A stretch of 64,000 nt of DNA from Moorena bouillonii PNG (GCF_001942495.1 NZ_MKZS01000001.1:7945702-8009701); one strand, 5' to 3'; shown: positions 17,519 to 29,064, numbered from the stretch's first letter. Translations and numbers: made by a program. Notes: generated by a model not told the origin, from the sequence alone.

Positions 17519-19330
17519 ATGCGACTGTCTCAGATGCTGTTGGTGACACTGCGGGAAGACCCAGTGGAAGCAGAAATCCCTAGCCATAAACTTTTGCTCC
17601 GTGCGGGTTATATTCGACGTATTGGCAGTGGCATCTACGCCTATTTACCCATGATGTGGCGTGTCCTGAAAAAAGTTTCTCAGATTGTGCGGGAGGAAAT
17701 GGATGCCACAGGTGCTCAAGAGTTTCTACTGCCTCAGTTACAACCGTCTGAGCTGTGGAAAGAATCAGGTCGTTGGGACACCTACACCAAAGCTGAGGGC
17801 ATTATGTTTGCTATGATTGACCGACAAAAGCGGGAATTGGGACTTGGACCAACCCATGAAGAGGTAATCACTACTGTTGCTAAGGACATGATTCGCTCCT
17901 ATCGGCAATTACCTCTAAACTTGTATCAAATTCAAACTAAGTTCCGAGATGAAATTCGCCCCCGATTTGGCCTGATGCGGGGACGGGAATTCATTATGAA
18001 GGATGCGTACTCTTTCCATACCGATCACGAAAGCCTGAAAAAGACTTATCAGGCGATGGATCAAGCCTATCGAAATATGTTTAGCCGCAGTGGTTTGGAG
18101 TTTAGAGCGGTTGAGGCTGACTCTGGGGCGATTGGGGGTTCGGGTTCTCAAGAATTTATGGTTCTGGCTGATGCTGGGGAAGATGAGATTCTCTACACGG
18201 AGGATGGCAAATATTCTGCCAATGTAGAAAAAGCGGTTTCCCTACCACCAGATCTAGAGCCCTCACCCTATAACACTTATGAAAAGCTAGAAACTCCAAA
18301 CACCTCAACTATTAACACCCTCTGTCAATTCCTGAAGTGCTCTGCCACTAGTGTGGTTAAAAATGTTCTTTACCAAATTGTCTATGACAACGGCATGACG
18401 GTGTTGGTTTTGGTGAGCATTCGGGGGGATCAAGATGTAAATGAGGTGAAGTTACAGAATGAACTGGTGAAATTGGCAGACCAATACGATGCCACAACGG
18501 TTTTAGCCCTGACTGTACCAGAGGTGGCTACCCAGGAAAAATGGGCATCGAAACCTTTACCTTTGGGCTACATGGCACCTGATTTGGCAGATGATTACAT
18601 CAAGCCAGCTAAAGATATTCGGCCTCAGTTTTTACGGTTGGTAGATCAAACAGCAGTGGAACTGAAAAACTTTACTACTGGTTCTAATGAGTCAGGCTAT
18701 CACGTAGTTGGTGCCAATTGGGGTGAGCAATTCCAGTTACCGAAGCTAGTGGTGGATGTCCGTAAGGCGAGTCCAGGCGATCGCGCCATCCATGACCCGA
18801 ATCAAACCCTCTTATGCGCTCGCGGAATTGAAGTTGGCCATATTTTCCAGTTGGGGAGGAAATACTCATCTGTGATGGGGGCTACTTACACCAGTGAGCA
18901 AGGAGAAGAAATTCCGTTATGTATGGGCTGTTATGGGGTGGGAGTGTCTCGGTTAGCTCAAGCAGCGGTAGAGCAATCCTATGACAAGGATGGGATTATC
19001 TGGCCAGTTGCGATCGCACCCTACCATGTGATTATCACGATCCCGAATGTGGGAGATACCCAGCAGATGGCAGCAGCAGAAAAACTTTACACTCAACTCA
19101 ATGAAGCAGGTATCGAAACCCTGCTTGATGACCGCAACGAACGAGCTGGGGTCAAGTTCAAAGATGCTGATTTAATTGGGATTCCCTACCGGATTGTGAC
19201 TGGGCGATCGCTTAAAGATGGCAAAGTGGAAGTGGTGGAACGGGCTACCCACAAATCGACAGAACTCTCCCTTGAGGAAGTGCTACCCACCCTAAAGCAG
19301 TGGATTGATAAAGCTCTAAGGACGGTTTAG
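17519..19330 (+). CDS. proS: Prolyl-tRNA synthetase
   Basis: The 603-residue class II synthetase is of the long bacterial type. Motif 1 lies in the region up to [17 protein letters not shown]. Motif 2 is [21 protein letters not shown], shortened here to the FRDE...RGREF core. The editing insertion (INS) domain spans about residues 225-400. Motif 3 and the anticodon-binding domain follow, with [10 protein letters not shown] and [26 protein letters not shown]. It charges tRNA-Pro and can edit mischarged Ala. An AAAGGAAG ribosome site precedes the ATG. Length and motifs are normal. Confidence 0.97.
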   Translation: MRLSQMLLVTLREDPVEAEIPSHKLLLRAGYIRRIGSGIYAYLPMMWRVLKKVSQIVREEMDATGAQEFLLPQLQPSELWKESGRWDTYTKAEGIMFAMIDRQKRELGLGPTHEEVITTVAKDMIRSYRQLPLNLYQIQTKFRDEIRPRFGLMRGREFIMKDAYSFHTDHESLKKTYQAMDQAYRNMFSRSGLEFRAVEADSGAIGGSGSQEFMVLADAGEDEILYTEDGKYSANVEKAVSLPPDLEPSPYNTYEKLETPNTSTINTLCQFLKCSATSVVKNVLYQIVYDNGMTVLVLVSIRGDQDVNEVKLQNELVKLADQYDATTVLALTVPEVATQEKWASKPLPLGYMAPDLADDYIKPAKDIRPQFLRLVDQTAVELKNFTTGSNESGYHVVGANWGEQFQLPKLVVDVRKASPGDRAIHDPNQTLLCARGIEVGHIFQLGRKYSSVMGATYTSEQGEEIPLCMGCYGVGVSRLAQAAVEQSYDKDGIIWPVAIAPYHVIITIPNVGDTQQMAAAEKLYTQLNEAGIETLLDDRNERAGVKFKDADLIGIPYRIVTGRSLKDGKVEVVERATHKSTELSLEEVLPTLKQWIDKALRTV

Positions 19331-19452
19331 GATTGAGGGTTGCAGGTTGTTCGCTTAGCGTGGCCTTTTGACCAAAGTTGTTTGCCCAAGGGGATTCGGT
19401 GTAGGGATACAAGGATAACCATTGGGTAAAAATCATTAATGATTAATGATTG

Positions 19453-20709
19453 TTAAACTAATTCTATGGGTAGGGAAACGGTAAAGGTCGCTCCCTTACC
19501 CAATTCACTGTCCACAGTTATCTGACCGGCCATCAGATGACAGAGTTTTTTTGCGATCGCTAAACCCAACCCAGCCCCACCATACTTGCGGGTGTCCGAC
19601 TCATCTACCTGAGTGAAGGGTTCAAAAATCTTTGAATGTTGCTCTGGACTGATGCCAATACCGGTGTCACTGACTTGAAATGTGATTGATGGTTTAGTTC
19701 TTTGGTGTTGACCAAAATCAGAAGTAATTGTAGATTCTAAATTAAATTGATCGTCAATCTCTGCTGTGCCATCACTCTTTTTGACTATCAATTTAACAGT
19801 TCCATGCTCTGTAAATTTACAAGCGTTGTTGAGCAAGTTAAGCAGGATTTGGCGCATTTTGGTGGGGTCAGTACGGATTCTGCCAGGGTTGTTCAAATAG
19901 ATTACTTCTAAGGTATTTTTGTTTTTTTCCGATAAAGGACGCACATTGGTTATCAGTTCTTCAATCAATGAGGATATCTCAGTCTTTTCTTCATGGATTT
20001 CTAGCTCACCTACTTTCATTTTCGATAGGTCAAGTATGTCGTTAAATAAATTCAGCAGATGCCAACTAGAGTTTTGAATCTTCTCTAGCCGGGGAATAAA
20101 GTATTCTGGATCCGACTTTTGAGCCCGAGCTTGTAATAACTCACTATTACCAATAATGATATTTAGAGGCGTGCGAAACTCATGGCTCATGTTGGCTATA
20201 AATTGGCTCTTAGCATAGTTAGCTTTCTCAGCTATTTCTTTAGCTTTGATCAGCTCCTGCAAGTAAAGTTGACGCTGTTTATGAGCCTGTCGGATTTGGT
20301 GCTGTTGATCTCTAACTTGATCGACAAACTTTAGGGTTTTATTGATGGTAATTTCCAAATCCTGAAAATCTATTGGTTTGGTCAGAAAATCAAAAGCACC
20401 ACAGTTCATCGCTGTCCTAATATTTTTCATATCCCCATAAGCTGATACCACCACTGCTTTAAGTGTTGGGTCAACTTCAGGGATAAACCCTAGCAAAGTA
20501 AGACCATCCATCTCAGGCATATTGATATCAGTTAAGATCAGATCTATTCGTTTTGAGGATTTTAGGATGTCGAGCGCTTCAGAGCCATTATGCGCAAATA
20601 AAAAGTCCAACTCTTGAGTTCTGATCCGTTTTCTAAGTCGCTGTTTTATGAGACGTTCTAATTCCAGCTCATCATCCACAACAAGGATGATTTTTTTTGA
20701 AAATGCCAT
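19453..20709 (-). CDS. Hybrid response regulator / histidine kinase (REC-HisKA-HATPase)
   Basis: The 418-residue protein starts with a receiver domain: VVDDE at residues 10-14, the phosphorylated Asp61 in [11 protein letters not shown], and Lys111 in LTKP. A short coiled-coil linker follows. The HisKA domain has His176 in [11 protein letters not shown]. The ATPase domain has [22 protein letters not shown] and GGAGLGLAI. It has no membrane or sensor domain, so it probably receives its signal from another kinase through the receiver. A second hybrid of the same layout lies 304 bases upstream on the same strand, so the two may work together. Confidence 0.93.
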   Translation of the reverse strand: MAFSKKIILVVDDELELERLIKQRLRKRIRTQELDFLFAHNGSEALDILKSSKRIDLILTDINMPEMDGLTLLGFIPEVDPTLKAVVVSAYGDMKNIRTAMNCGAFDFLTKPIDFQDLEITINKTLKFVDQVRDQQHQIRQAHKQRQLYLQELIKAKEIAEKANYAKSQFIANMSHEFRTPLNIIIGNSELLQARAQKSDPEYFIPRLEKIQNSSWHLLNLFNDILDLSKMKVGELEIHEEKTEISSLIEELITNVRPLSEKNKNTLEVIYLNNPGRIRTDPTKMRQILLNLLNNACKFTEHGTVKLIVKKSDGTAEIDDQFNLESTITSDFGQHQRTKPSITFQVSDTGIGISPEQHSKIFEPFTQVDESDTRKYGGAGLGLAIAKKLCHLMAGQITVDSELGKGATFTVSLPIELV

Positions 20710-21013
20710 GTAATTTTATCTCCCCTTGAGGATTACCACTTAGTTTTAATAGTTGGTAATGGGTAATAAGAAAAATAATGAATTTGGAATTTGGAATTTG
20801 GAATTGTTCTTACCCATGACCGATTAGCCATGACCGATTAGCCATGACCGATTAGCCATTACCAAAAAAACGTTTATTATGAACACTACTAAAAATACCG
20901 GACGTGATATATCTATATAATTCCCATTAACCCTTAATTAAGTAACAGTCTAGAGTAGTAAAGTTATTTAATTATGTTTACTGGTTTGTGAATATATGAT
21001 GACCAAAGGAGTG

Positions 21014-22321
21014 TCAGTTGCTGCTGTCTAAATTCGTGAAGGGTAGGCAAATTATAAATTCCGTATAAGCTCCCAATTCAGTGTCCACATTGAGTTTTCC
21101 TCTATGCTGTCCAATGATGATATCATAGGTTAAGGATAATCCTAAGCCTGTTCCTTCTCCCGTAGGTTTAGTAGTAAAGAAAGGATGGAAGATCTTCTCC
21201 TTAATTTCAGGCGGGATACCAGTACCATTATCACCAATCCGAATTTCTACTGAGTCACTTAAGCGCAATGTCTTCACCCAAAGTATGGCGGTAAATGGTT
21301 CACCGATGTTTTTCTGCTTGCTTTGGAGGGCATAGCAAGCATTTTCGACAATGTTAATGAAGGCACGACTAATATCACTAGACACCAACTCCAGTTGACC
21401 AATGGAATCATCATAGTCAGTTTTAATCGTGACATTGAAGTGATGATTCTTGGCACGAACACTGTGATAAGCCAACTGGATAGCTTGGGCTAATACAGTA
21501 TTGAGGTCAGTCAGTTGGAGTTGAGTACTGTCAGTTCGAGCATGCTGCATCATACTTTGAATGATGCCCTCGGCTCTTTGACCATGACGTTTGATAGCGA
21601 GAGAATTGTCTCGCAGTTCTGTCAAGGTTTCTTTGATATAGCTAGCTGTTGTTGTTTCTATATGCTCTAATTGGATTTTAAATTCTTCGATGAGTTCCTC
21701 AGCTAACTCCATCGAACCTTCGGCATAATTGTTGACAAAGTTGAGAGGATTCCTCAGTTCATGGGCAACCCCTGCAGTTAAGGTGCCGAGGTATGCTAGT
21801 TTCTCTGTGGCAATAATTTGTTCTTGGGCTTCCTTAAGCTGTTGGAAAGTTTTACTTAACCTCGTTTCCGCCGCCGCACGTTCCGCAACTTCTTCTTTCA
21901 AACGGGCATTTTGCTCATCAAGGGTTCTAGTCAAATTTCTTATTTGTAGATGTATCCTTACTCTAGCCAATACCTCGTCTTGTTGAAACGGTTTGGTGAT
22001 GTAATCGACGGCTCCGATGGAAAGACCTTTGACCTTATCAACTGTGTCAGTCAGTGCGGTCATGAAAATTACTGGGATGTCTCGATTTGAGGGGTTGGCC
22101 TTTAGTCTTTTGCAAGTCTCAAATCCATCAATTCCTGGCATCATTACGTCCAATAGAATTAGATCTGGTTGATTATAGTTAACTTGTTCAATTGCGCTTT
22201 CACCATCTGTTTCCACAGCAACCGTAAAGCCAGCATTGTGAAAAGCCTGGGATATAACTGATAAATTGGTGGGTGTATCATCTACAACTAAGATGAGATT
22301 TTTGTCTTGATCGTATGTCAC
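21014..22321 (-). CDS. Hybrid response regulator / histidine kinase (REC-HisKA-HATPase)
   Basis: The 435-residue cytoplasmic protein has an N-terminal receiver with Asp58 in [15 protein letters not shown] and Lys110 in ITKPF. A coiled-coil of about residues 130-175 leads to a kinase core with His187 in [16 protein letters not shown] and an ATPase domain with [19 protein letters not shown] and [10 protein letters not shown]. The kinase core is of the NtrB/HK4-like type and differs from that of the neighbouring hybrid. The start codon is GTG. Input and output are unknown. Confidence 0.93.
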   Translation of the reverse strand: MTYDQDKNLILVVDDTPTNLSVISQAFHNAGFTVAVETDGESAIEQVNYNQPDLILLDVMMPGIDGFETCKRLKANPSNRDIPVIFMTALTDTVDKVKGLSIGAVDYITKPFQQDEVLARVRIHLQIRNLTRTLDEQNARLKEEVAERAAAETRLSKTFQQLKEAQEQIIATEKLAYLGTLTAGVAHELRNPLNFVNNYAEGSMELAEELIEEFKIQLEHIETTTASYIKETLTELRDNSLAIKRHGQRAEGIIQSMMQHARTDSTQLQLTDLNTVLAQAIQLAYHSVRAKNHHFNVTIKTDYDDSIGQLELVSSDISRAFINIVENACYALQSKQKNIGEPFTAILWVKTLRLSDSVEIRIGDNGTGIPPEIKEKIFHPFFTTKPTGEGTGLGLSLTYDIIIGQHRGKLNVDTELGAYTEFIICLPFTNLDSSN

Positions 22322-22932
22322 TGCTTCAGGATCCTATCAACACAAATTGATTTACTCATAAATTTAAAAATATCTATAATTTATTATCCCTTAACCATGT
22401 ATAATCGTAATTTAATTTATTAAAATAAAAAAAATATTTTTGAGTTTTAATTAGATCAAAGTTAGTGATTATCAATTGATTTTGATAAATGAGTTAACTT
22501 ATTAAAGTTAGCAAACCCTAAGCCGGAAAAAAAAATGGGTAGCCTGATTCATCTGTGCTGGTGCATACTTGAAGCTATTAATGAAAAAGGTGCTTGTTTA
22601 GGATTATATAAACTTACCTTGAACTTACCCTCAGGGAAAATACTGACAGGAGGCGGTATTTATGGCAGTTATTGTCAAAGATTGAGAAACGAGCCAGGAG
22701 TATATTTGGCTCGGAACAAGATTCGGAGTTTACAAGTCATCACGCCCAAGTCATTTCTGGGAGTAATTTCAGACATAAGCGAGTTTGTTACCTACTTTTG
22801 CTTAAGTCCTGTTCGCGCAGCGGAGGCCTTCGGCCAATCATTTATAGATGATTACCCATGATAAAAACCTGTCCTTGTCTGCTTTCCCATCAGCCTTAAC
22901 TATGGGTGTTCAACCATATTTGTTATGATGGG

Positions 22933-23742
22933 CTATTGATCTGATGGGCTATTTACCGAAGCCAGAATTTCTTGCCATTCCTGATTTGATAAAGGCTTCT
23001 CTACCAACTCCACACCAAAACAATCGGCAGCAGCATGAGTTAGAGCATCCACCACAATTTTGATTAAGGCATCTCCCTGTTGAGCCATGGGTAGATTAAA
23101 GGGAGGGGGCGCTTCCTCAAACACGTGAGTATACAGTCCAGCATCTGGTTCTAAGCGAATTGAGCCATGCTGCAAAATCACATTACCACGGCGCAATTGA
23201 GCACTACCAATCAGTTTAGAACCATCTGCTAACACTAAATCGGCACCAGTAGCAGTCCCGAAACAGTTGGGATTGTGAATATACCCCCGTCCAGCTGAAC
23301 CATAGTGCAACTCTACACCAAGGGAGCGCCACCCCTGAATCAAAAACTCACAAATTTGGTGATAGGCATCAAGACGTTTACCAGTCAATCCGGAATTAAC
23401 CACCATATAGGTCAAATCTCCCTGATGTAGCACAGCTCTACCACCACTGGGACGCCTTACCAGCTCTACTGGTTGTGATGCCCAAGTGAGTTGTTCCCAG
23501 AACTCAGGCCAACGGCGTTGATGGTAGCCAAGAGAGATGGTTGGTGATGCCCAGGTATAAAATCGCAATACTGGGGAATGTTTTCCCCGTTGGTGCTGGG
23601 CTAGTAGCCACTGGTCAATGGCCATCTGAAGCCGCCCTGATGCCTGTAGTAAGGGTATTAAACGCCAGGATGAACTCTGAAGTGGTAAGTCTGAACTATC
23701 AGAAGTCTCAAGTGGTAAGTCTGAAGTATTAAACAATGCCAT
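22933..23742 (-). CDS. Lipoate-protein ligase A / LipM-like octanoyltransferase family protein
   Basis: The 269-residue protein belongs to the biotin/lipoate A/B protein ligase family. Key blocks are FYTWASPTISLGYHQ, RRPSGGRAVLHQGDLTYMVV, Cys160 in NPNCFGTATGADLV, and Lys176 in GSKLIGSAQLRR. The Cys-Phe pair and the conserved lysine match LipM-type octanoyltransferases better than ATP-using LplA, so transfer of an octanoyl group from ACP to a lipoyl domain is the likely role. The first 24 residues contain a tandem duplication (TSDLPLETSDSSDLPLQSS) and are not part of the fold. Confidence 0.85.
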   Translation of the reverse strand: MALFNTSDLPLETSDSSDLPLQSSSWRLIPLLQASGRLQMAIDQWLLAQHQRGKHSPVLRFYTWASPTISLGYHQRRWPEFWEQLTWASQPVELVRRPSGGRAVLHQGDLTYMVVNSGLTGKRLDAYHQICEFLIQGWRSLGVELHYGSAGRGYIHNPNCFGTATGADLVLADGSKLIGSAQLRRGNVILQHGSIRLEPDAGLYTHVFEEAPPPFNLPMAQQGDALIKIVVDALTHAAADCFGVELVEKPLSNQEWQEILASVNSPSDQ

Positions 23743-23825
23743 TGTTGGCTGATTTGTTCGCTAACTGGTATGTTTTAAGCTTTATCCTTCACCTGTGTGC
23801 TAACATCAAGTTGAATCGGAAGATT

Positions 23826-24329
23826 CTAGGCCGCACCAAACTCAGCTTGTAATAAGTCATCATTGTCATCGGCAATAGTGGCTACCACGGTAATGGCGCG
23901 AGAAATTTCTCCTGGGGACAATTCAGCAACAGTTCGGGTAGATAACACGACAACTTGATCCTCAACAATAGCAAAGCGAGATTCAAAGGTGTCATACCAG
24001 TTCATTTCCAGGAGCTTGCGCATCAATGTTGCCTCGTCCTTGGCAGGTAGATTCATCACAGAAGACCAAGCTGTAAAGGTATCATCATCTGTGGAACCAG
24101 TGAGCTGAACGAATACTTCCACGCTACCGTACTGAAACTTCCACAAGTAGCCTTCTTCACTGTGGCTTACCATAGCGCTATTGTTTTGTTCCAGGCTGGA
24201 GATAACCGTTTCAATGTTTTCGACATAGTTAACGGCAGTCATAGTCTGGTTGAACTCACTGGCAACGATTTCTGCCATTGACAAGTCTTGACTAGATAGA
24301 GTGTCAGGATTCGGCTGTGGGTTTGTCAT
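23826..24329 (-). CDS. YbjN domain protein
   Basis: The 167-residue protein matches the YbjN/DUF1821 family, with a secretion-chaperone-like fold. It has YVENIETVISSLEQN, YLWKFQYGSVEVFVQL, FTAWSSVMNLPA, LMRKLLEMNWYDTFESRFAIVEDQVVVLSTRTVAELSPGE cut into its usual blocks, and an acidic end. The fold is compact and cytoplasmic and is thought to bind proteins. I set the start at the ATG at 24329 because the preceding codon of the open frame is TTG. No partner gene is obvious nearby. Confidence 0.82.
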   Translation of the reverse strand: MTNPQPNPDTLSSQDLSMAEIVASEFNQTMTAVNYVENIETVISSLEQNNSAMVSHSEEGYLWKFQYGSVEVFVQLTGSTDDDTFTAWSSVMNLPAKDEATLMRKLLEMNWYDTFESRFAIVEDQVVVLSTRTVAELSPGEISRAITVVATIADDNDDLLQAEFGAA

Positions 24330-24591
24330 AATCAATTTCTCTGTGCTGGTCTTGGGGTTTGCCTAAGACCCAGTATCACCTGTAGCTATGCATGTTGACA
24401 CGTTGATTAATTTTCTTAAATCAAGGGTCGAGACTTGCAATTAGGTGAGACAGGCAAAAAGTAAAAGGTCAAGGGGAAAAGATGATTTTGCCTTAACCTT
24501 TTTCCTTGAACCCTTGTCTTAGATTTTACCTTTGAGAGACCGAAACAATAACAAAAGCCCTTGAACAGCTTCTGACTGCTTGAACAATTTT

Positions 24592-25491
24592 CTAGGAGAC
24601 TGCTTTTTGCTGATTTTTAGATACCTGATTCAAACCGTTCAAAAACATTGGCACAAATTTTTCTATAAACCCTTGTGGATCTTGCTGCCAAGCCTTTTGT
24701 GCTACCTGAATCCTGGTCATTTGCAGTTCAGGGGCTAGCAATGTTTGGGGTAAGCGCTCGATCAGGTACTGAGGACGTTCCCACACTGGCAAAGTATTGG
24801 CAACCTCCAGCAAGTTATTGAGTCGGCGTAGTTCCGCACCTGCCATCAGATCTATACCAGATTCATAAGCCGCCTGTTCTATGGCTACATACTGGCGCTT
24901 TGCCTGTTCTACCTTCTGTCGATGTTCTGGGCTTTTCTTGGCAATTTGTGCCAACCACCGATTCCCCCAACGGACATGACCAACTTCCTCTGGGAAAATC
25001 CGTTCAATGGTTTTGAGAATCTTAATATTTTCTTCAGTTTTTGGTGAGTCGTTCAATGCTTTGATGTGAGCTGAGAAGTACTCACATCCCCGTTTTTCGG
25101 TGACATTAATTGCTGCCAATCCATGGATCAGCCGATCGTCAAGGTTTCCTTGTTGTCTATAGCTTTCCTGGTCGATGAGTCGATCAAATTCCTTGATGTA
25201 GGACACTCCAGGGGGCTTACCAATCTCTGCCCCCAATTCCATGAGTAGGTCAGTCAACCACATGGCATGACGAGCTTCATCAGCAATGTGATGAGATAGA
25301 TCCCGCACCAGTTCTTTTGGCTGACCATCCAGGTTTTCTACCAAATCCGTGAGATCCAGGCAACTGTGTTGTTCGTTGTAGCGATAGCGGTTGAGCATGA
25401 CCAGGTGAAGTTTGCGATCGCGTACCACATGTGGCAGGATTTCACGAGCACCCATGCCGTTGTTTGATTTGTGAGGATATGCAACTGTCAT
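24592..25491 (-). CDS. Ferritin-like domain protein
   Basis: The 299-residue protein is predicted to be all-helical with a ferritin-like diiron pattern: RYNEQHSCL, HHIADEARHAMWLTDLLMELG, VTEKRGCEYFSAHI and FPEEVGHVRWGNRWL. These give the paired Glu and E-x-x-H ligands of four core helices. A C-terminal stretch from about residue 200 is specific to this group. The substrate is unknown; relatives in this broad group include oxygenases and tRNA-modifying enzymes. It lies about 480 bases after glnA on the same strand, separated by the glnA terminator and a MITE. Confidence 0.8.
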   Translation of the reverse strand: MTVAYPHKSNNGMGAREILPHVVRDRKLHLVMLNRYRYNEQHSCLDLTDLVENLDGQPKELVRDLSHHIADEARHAMWLTDLLMELGAEIGKPPGVSYIKEFDRLIDQESYRQQGNLDDRLIHGLAAINVTEKRGCEYFSAHIKALNDSPKTEENIKILKTIERIFPEEVGHVRWGNRWLAQIAKKSPEHRQKVEQAKRQYVAIEQAAYESGIDLMAGAELRRLNNLLEVANTLPVWERPQYLIERLPQTLLAPELQMTRIQVAQKAWQQDPQGFIEKFVPMFLNGLNQVSKNQQKAVS

Positions 25492-25615
25492 AGATTTTAT
25501 TAGCTATACCCGCACCAAACCCACGTCTGACCCGATAGGAGAGCGGTGGTTGAATTGGGGACAGGAATTATTTCTAAGTTTCACCGAACATACCCCAAGT
25601 CTACTTTAGTCTCTA

Positions 25616-25769
25616 AGAGGATATCTGAAAAGTTTTTTATACTGAATTTTGCCCCCCTAACCCCCCAACTTTGGGGGGAACAAGAGTCAATTTGCTTGTA
25701 AAAGTCCCCCAGAATTGGGGGACCCACGGGGGCTTGGATGTAGCAAATGATACTTCTCAGACAACCTCT
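25616..25769 (-). repeat. 154-bp MITE-like element, copy 1
   Basis: This element is bounded by imperfect inverted ends, AGAGGATATCTGAAAAG on the left and CTTCTCAGACAACCTCT on the right. It contains two internal hairpins, CCCCCAACTTTGGGGG and GTCCCCCAGAATTGGGGGAC. A second copy of the same length lies in reverse orientation at 50363-50516. Size, terminal repeats and lack of coding capacity fit a miniature inverted-repeat transposable element. Confidence 0.8.
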
Positions 25770-25907
25770 AACAGAACAAGTTACTCGACCTTACCAGTAG
25801 CCAAAAGTTGGATTCAGTAATAACATCAATCTCAAACAATCTACAAACAGTGGGATCATACCTGTTCCTAACTTGTGAGCGTACTGAAATACTAATTAAT
25901 CAAGAGT

Positions 25908-25943
25908 CAGACATAAATAAAGAAGCCACCCTTAAGGATGGCT
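25908..25943 (-). terminator. Rho-independent terminator of glnA
   Basis: On the minus strand, 30 bases after the glnA stop, AGCCATCC-TTAA-GGGTGGCT forms an 8-base stem with one G-U pair (25924-25943). It is followed by TCTTTATTTAT. This is the standard form of an intrinsic terminator. Confidence 0.8.
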
Positions 25944-25972
25944 AATGGTCTTAGTTCACCATTGACAAAGTA

Positions 25973-27394
25973 CTAGACATCGTAGTAGAGTGCGAACTCG
26001 TAGGGATGAGGCCGCAACCGCATGGGGTTGACTTCGTTGTCTAGTTTGAATTCAATCCAGTTGGTAATGAAGTCTTCGGTGAATACTCCTGATTCAGTCA
26101 AGAAGGTATGATCCTTTTCTAAGGCTGCCAGAGCGTCTTCTAGAGAACCGGGGGTGGATGGAATTTTGCTCAATTCCTCTGGAGAGAGGTCGTAAATATC
26201 CACATCTAGAGAGTCACCTGGTTCAATCTCGTTCTTGATGCCATCAATACCAGCACAGAGCATAGCGGCGAAGGCGAGATAGGGGTTACAGGTGGCATCA
26301 GGGCAACGGAACTCTAACCGCTTCGCCTTGGGATTGGGTCCAGACAGAGGAATGCGGATGGAAGCTGAACGGTTACCTTGGGAATAAGCTAAGTTCACGG
26401 GCGCTTCAAACCCAGGTACCAGACGCTTGTAGGAGTTGGTGCTGGGGTTGGTAAGTGCCAACAGAGCCGGGGCGTGCTTGAGTAAACCACCGATGTAATT
26501 GAGCGCCATTTTACTTAGGTTGGCGTAACCATCACCCCAAAACAAGGGTTCTCCATCCTTCCAGATAGATTGATGGGTATGCATCCCGGAACCATTGTCG
26601 TTCAAGATTGGTTTGGGCATGAAGGTGACAGTTCTGCCATACTTCTTGGCAACATTTTTGATGACATACTTATAAATCATCAGATCGTCAGCAGCCTTAA
26701 TTAGGGTGCCAAAGCGGATACCCAACTCGTTCTGTCCACCTGTAGCCACCTCGTGGTGGTGCTTTTCAATGGGTACACCGCACTCTGCCATAGTCAGCAG
26801 CATTTCGGTACGCATGTCTTGCAGGGTGTCCGTGGGGGCAACAGGGAAATAACCTTCTTTATAGCGAGGCTTATATGCGAGGTTACCACCTGCTTCTTCT
26901 CGACCAGAATTCCAACGACCTTCAACGCTGTCTACATAGTAGTAGCACTGACTCTCGGTTTGGTCAAAGCGAACATCATCAAACACAAAGAATTCAGCTT
27001 CTGGACCAAAGAAGGCGGTATCCCCAATGCCAGTGCTGCTCAGATAGTCAAGGGCTTTCTGAGCAATGCTGCGAGGATCGCGGCTGTACCACTCCCCTGT
27101 ACGCGGTTCCTTAATGCTGCAAATCATGCTCAGGGTTGGTTCTTTCATGAATGGGTCGATCCAAGCCGTTGTGGGATCAGGAACCATTGCCATGTCAGAT
27201 TCGTTGATTGCTTTCCAACCCCGAATGCTTGAACCATCGAAGGGAACTCCTTCGTCAAAGGAACTCTCTTCTATTTGGTCAAAGTAAAACGAGCAGTGCT
27301 GCCAGATCCCTGGCATATCAATGAATTTAAGGTCGATGATTTTTATGTCTTCGTCTTGAATCATTTTCAAGACTTCTTGTGGGGTTTCAGGCAT
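25973..27394 (-). CDS. glnA: Glutamine synthetase type I
   Basis: The 473-residue protein is a complete GlnA. It has the N-terminal beta-grasp domain to about residue 100, [16 protein letters not shown] with metal-binding Glu residues, [42 protein letters not shown] and [13 protein letters not shown] at the end. It joins ammonia to glutamate using ATP, the entry of nitrogen into metabolism, as a dodecamer. In cyanobacteria it is controlled by NtcA and by small inhibitory proteins. An NtcA-type promoter lies 490-530 bases upstream and a terminator directly follows the stop. Confidence 0.97.
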   Translation of the reverse strand: MPETPQEVLKMIQDEDIKIIDLKFIDMPGIWQHCSFYFDQIEESSFDEGVPFDGSSIRGWKAINESDMAMVPDPTTAWIDPFMKEPTLSMICSIKEPRTGEWYSRDPRSIAQKALDYLSSTGIGDTAFFGPEAEFFVFDDVRFDQTESQCYYYVDSVEGRWNSGREEAGGNLAYKPRYKEGYFPVAPTDTLQDMRTEMLLTMAECGVPIEKHHHEVATGGQNELGIRFGTLIKAADDLMIYKYVIKNVAKKYGRTVTFMPKPILNDNGSGMHTHQSIWKDGEPLFWGDGYANLSKMALNYIGGLLKHAPALLALTNPSTNSYKRLVPGFEAPVNLAYSQGNRSASIRIPLSGPNPKAKRLEFRCPDATCNPYLAFAAMLCAGIDGIKNEIEPGDSLDVDIYDLSPEELSKIPSTPGSLEDALAALEKDHTFLTESGVFTEDFITNWIEFKLDNEVNPMRLRPHPYEFALYYDV

Positions 27395-27883
27395 GAATGA
27401 CTCCTTTGAACAGCTTTACGTTTGTTTACAAAGAAACAATTTTAGAAAATTACTTGAGGCACGTGAATCTACCAAAATTGGCTACACTTAACCTTTCCCA
27501 AACCGAGGACTGGCTAGGTAAGCATCCGAGTCAGTTATTCGTGGGGAGATACTTTTTTTGCGAGTGGTTCAAGGAGCACGATTTCCTTAAAAGCATCCTG
27601 AGGGGGTGACATGAGCCATTAAAAGCTTGCTATATAAGGCTTTAAGGCCAATAATTCATGTAAGATCTAGTCCCAAATTAACTCTCGATTCATTTAATGG
27701 CAAGCTCAAACCCTTATAACATAGTCCAATGTCAACCCAAAACAGAATGTATCTTTTTGTAACATATGGGCTGAAATTATTACCCAGTAATGATTTCAGC
27801 TTGCATGTCACCCCCCCATAAAAGCATCTTGATTGGCTTTTCCCTTGAACAGTGAAAAGTTGTAGTTCCCTGATTCCTGACTC

Positions 27884-27925
27884 ATCCTAGGGATAGAAAG
27901 TAGGAGATTATGTATCTAACAATAC
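27884..27925 (-). promoter_or_regulatory. NtcA-activated promoter for glnA
   Basis: On the minus strand, GTATTGTTAGATAC (27912-27925) is a perfect GTA-N8-TAC site for the nitrogen regulator NtcA. Exactly 22 bases further on is TAGGAT (27884-27889), a TAN3T -10 box. GTAN8TAC-N22-TAN3T is the known class II NtcA promoter layout. It points at glnA and would give a leader of about 480 bases. The leader, 27395-27880, has no gene and no glutamine-riboswitch motif that I can see. Confidence 0.75.
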
Positions 27926-28478
27926 AGAATGTCCTAAGATGTACGGATCTCATATGAATAAAAAATTAAATTTTCGACTTCTAGACTCAGTCAGGTTGGC
28001 AAAAAGGCTCGCACAAAGGCTCAACAGAAGGTCTTTGTCTGCTCAGCAAGGGAGCCCATGGCAAGACTAGGCTCTGGTTAGTGGCAGGTTTTGCCTAAAT
28101 CCCTCTATATGGCCTCTATATGGGCAATGGGGTTAGTGGGAGCATTTGGTCGGTCGGTTCTAGTTTCCCTGTTTCCCCCCTCTGGGAGTGTCTTGCTCAA
28201 CTATAAGGTCACATCTATGGTGGGCAACCCCCAATCCTATAGGAGGATTCAGGATGAAAGCAACAAGCAACACGGTACAATCTAGTGATGAAAGATATGT
28301 ATACGCTTAGCTCCAGGCAATTATAGCGTCTGGAGTTGAGCACACATTCAACTTGCTGTTTAACTCCTGTGGGGCGCATAATGTAGCGCTCTGTATCTGT
28401 TGAGTTCTCGCCCTAAATCTAGGGAAGACACCAATAGTAAATCAAAATTATCAAGATTGTTGTTGGGAGAATAATTTA

Positions 28479-28988
28479 ATGAGGGATTTAGTCACAAACT
28501 TGATTAGGAATTATGATAGCTCAGGTCGCTACCTAGATCGGGATGCCATCGATTCACTTAAGTCTTACTTTGAAACTGGCACCGCTCGGGTGGCTGTAGC
28601 TACTTTAATCAATGGCAATGCTGCTTCTATTGTCAAGCAAGCATCAGCACAACTGTATGAGGAAGTTCCTGAACTGTTGCGTCCAGGTGGCAATTCTTAT
28701 ACAACTCGTCGTTATGCTGCTTGTTTACGAGATCTGGATTATTACCTGCGCTATGCTAGTTATGCCCTAGTTGCTGGTGATACGAATGTCCTGGATGAGC
28801 GGGTTCTACAAGGGTTGCGGGAAACCTATAACTCCCTTGGTGTGCCAATCGGTCCAACGGTACGTGGGATTGAGATTATGAAAGATATGGTCAAAGCAAT
28901 GGCAACAGAAGCTGGTATTGAGAATATCGGATTTGTTGATCAGCCTTTTGACCACATGAATCGTGAGTTTAGCGAAACAGATGTTTAA
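28479..28988 (+). CDS. apcF: Allophycocyanin beta-18 subunit
   Basis: The 169-residue phycobiliprotein begins MRDLVTNLIRNYDSSGRYLD. It has GGNSYTTRRYAACLRDLDYYLRY cut into its usual blocks, with the bilin-binding Cys82 and the usually methylated Asn72. It ends FDHMNREFSETDV. Length and the C-terminal PFDHM block fit ApcF rather than ApcB as I remember them. ApcF is the minor beta-like subunit of the phycobilisome core base, near the terminal emitter ApcE, and helps pass energy to photosystem II. The 5' region is long and without genes. Confidence 0.88.
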   Translation: MRDLVTNLIRNYDSSGRYLDRDAIDSLKSYFETGTARVAVATLINGNAASIVKQASAQLYEEVPELLRPGGNSYTTRRYAACLRDLDYYLRYASYALVAGDTNVLDERVLQGLRETYNSLGVPIGPTVRGIEIMKDMVKAMATEAGIENIGFVDQPFDHMNREFSETDV

Positions 28989-29064
28989 AACATTGATGGT
29001 TCGTTGAGAGTTGACGGTTGTACGGGTGACCGGACTGGTTGCCCGTACTATAGGGCTGCGCGCA

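Noticed and set aside
22535..22861. 108-codon frame between the kinase and the lipoyl transferase gene
   Set aside because: Composition is not protein-like, there is no ribosome site, and it runs through a palindromic insert (GGAGGCCTTCGGCC).
26753..27287. Several plus-strand frames inside glnA
   Set aside because: They are shadows of a highly conserved gene with strong codon bias.
28091..28285. 64-codon frame upstream of apcF
   Set aside because: No ribosome site, no recognisable domain; it lies in the likely apcF leader.
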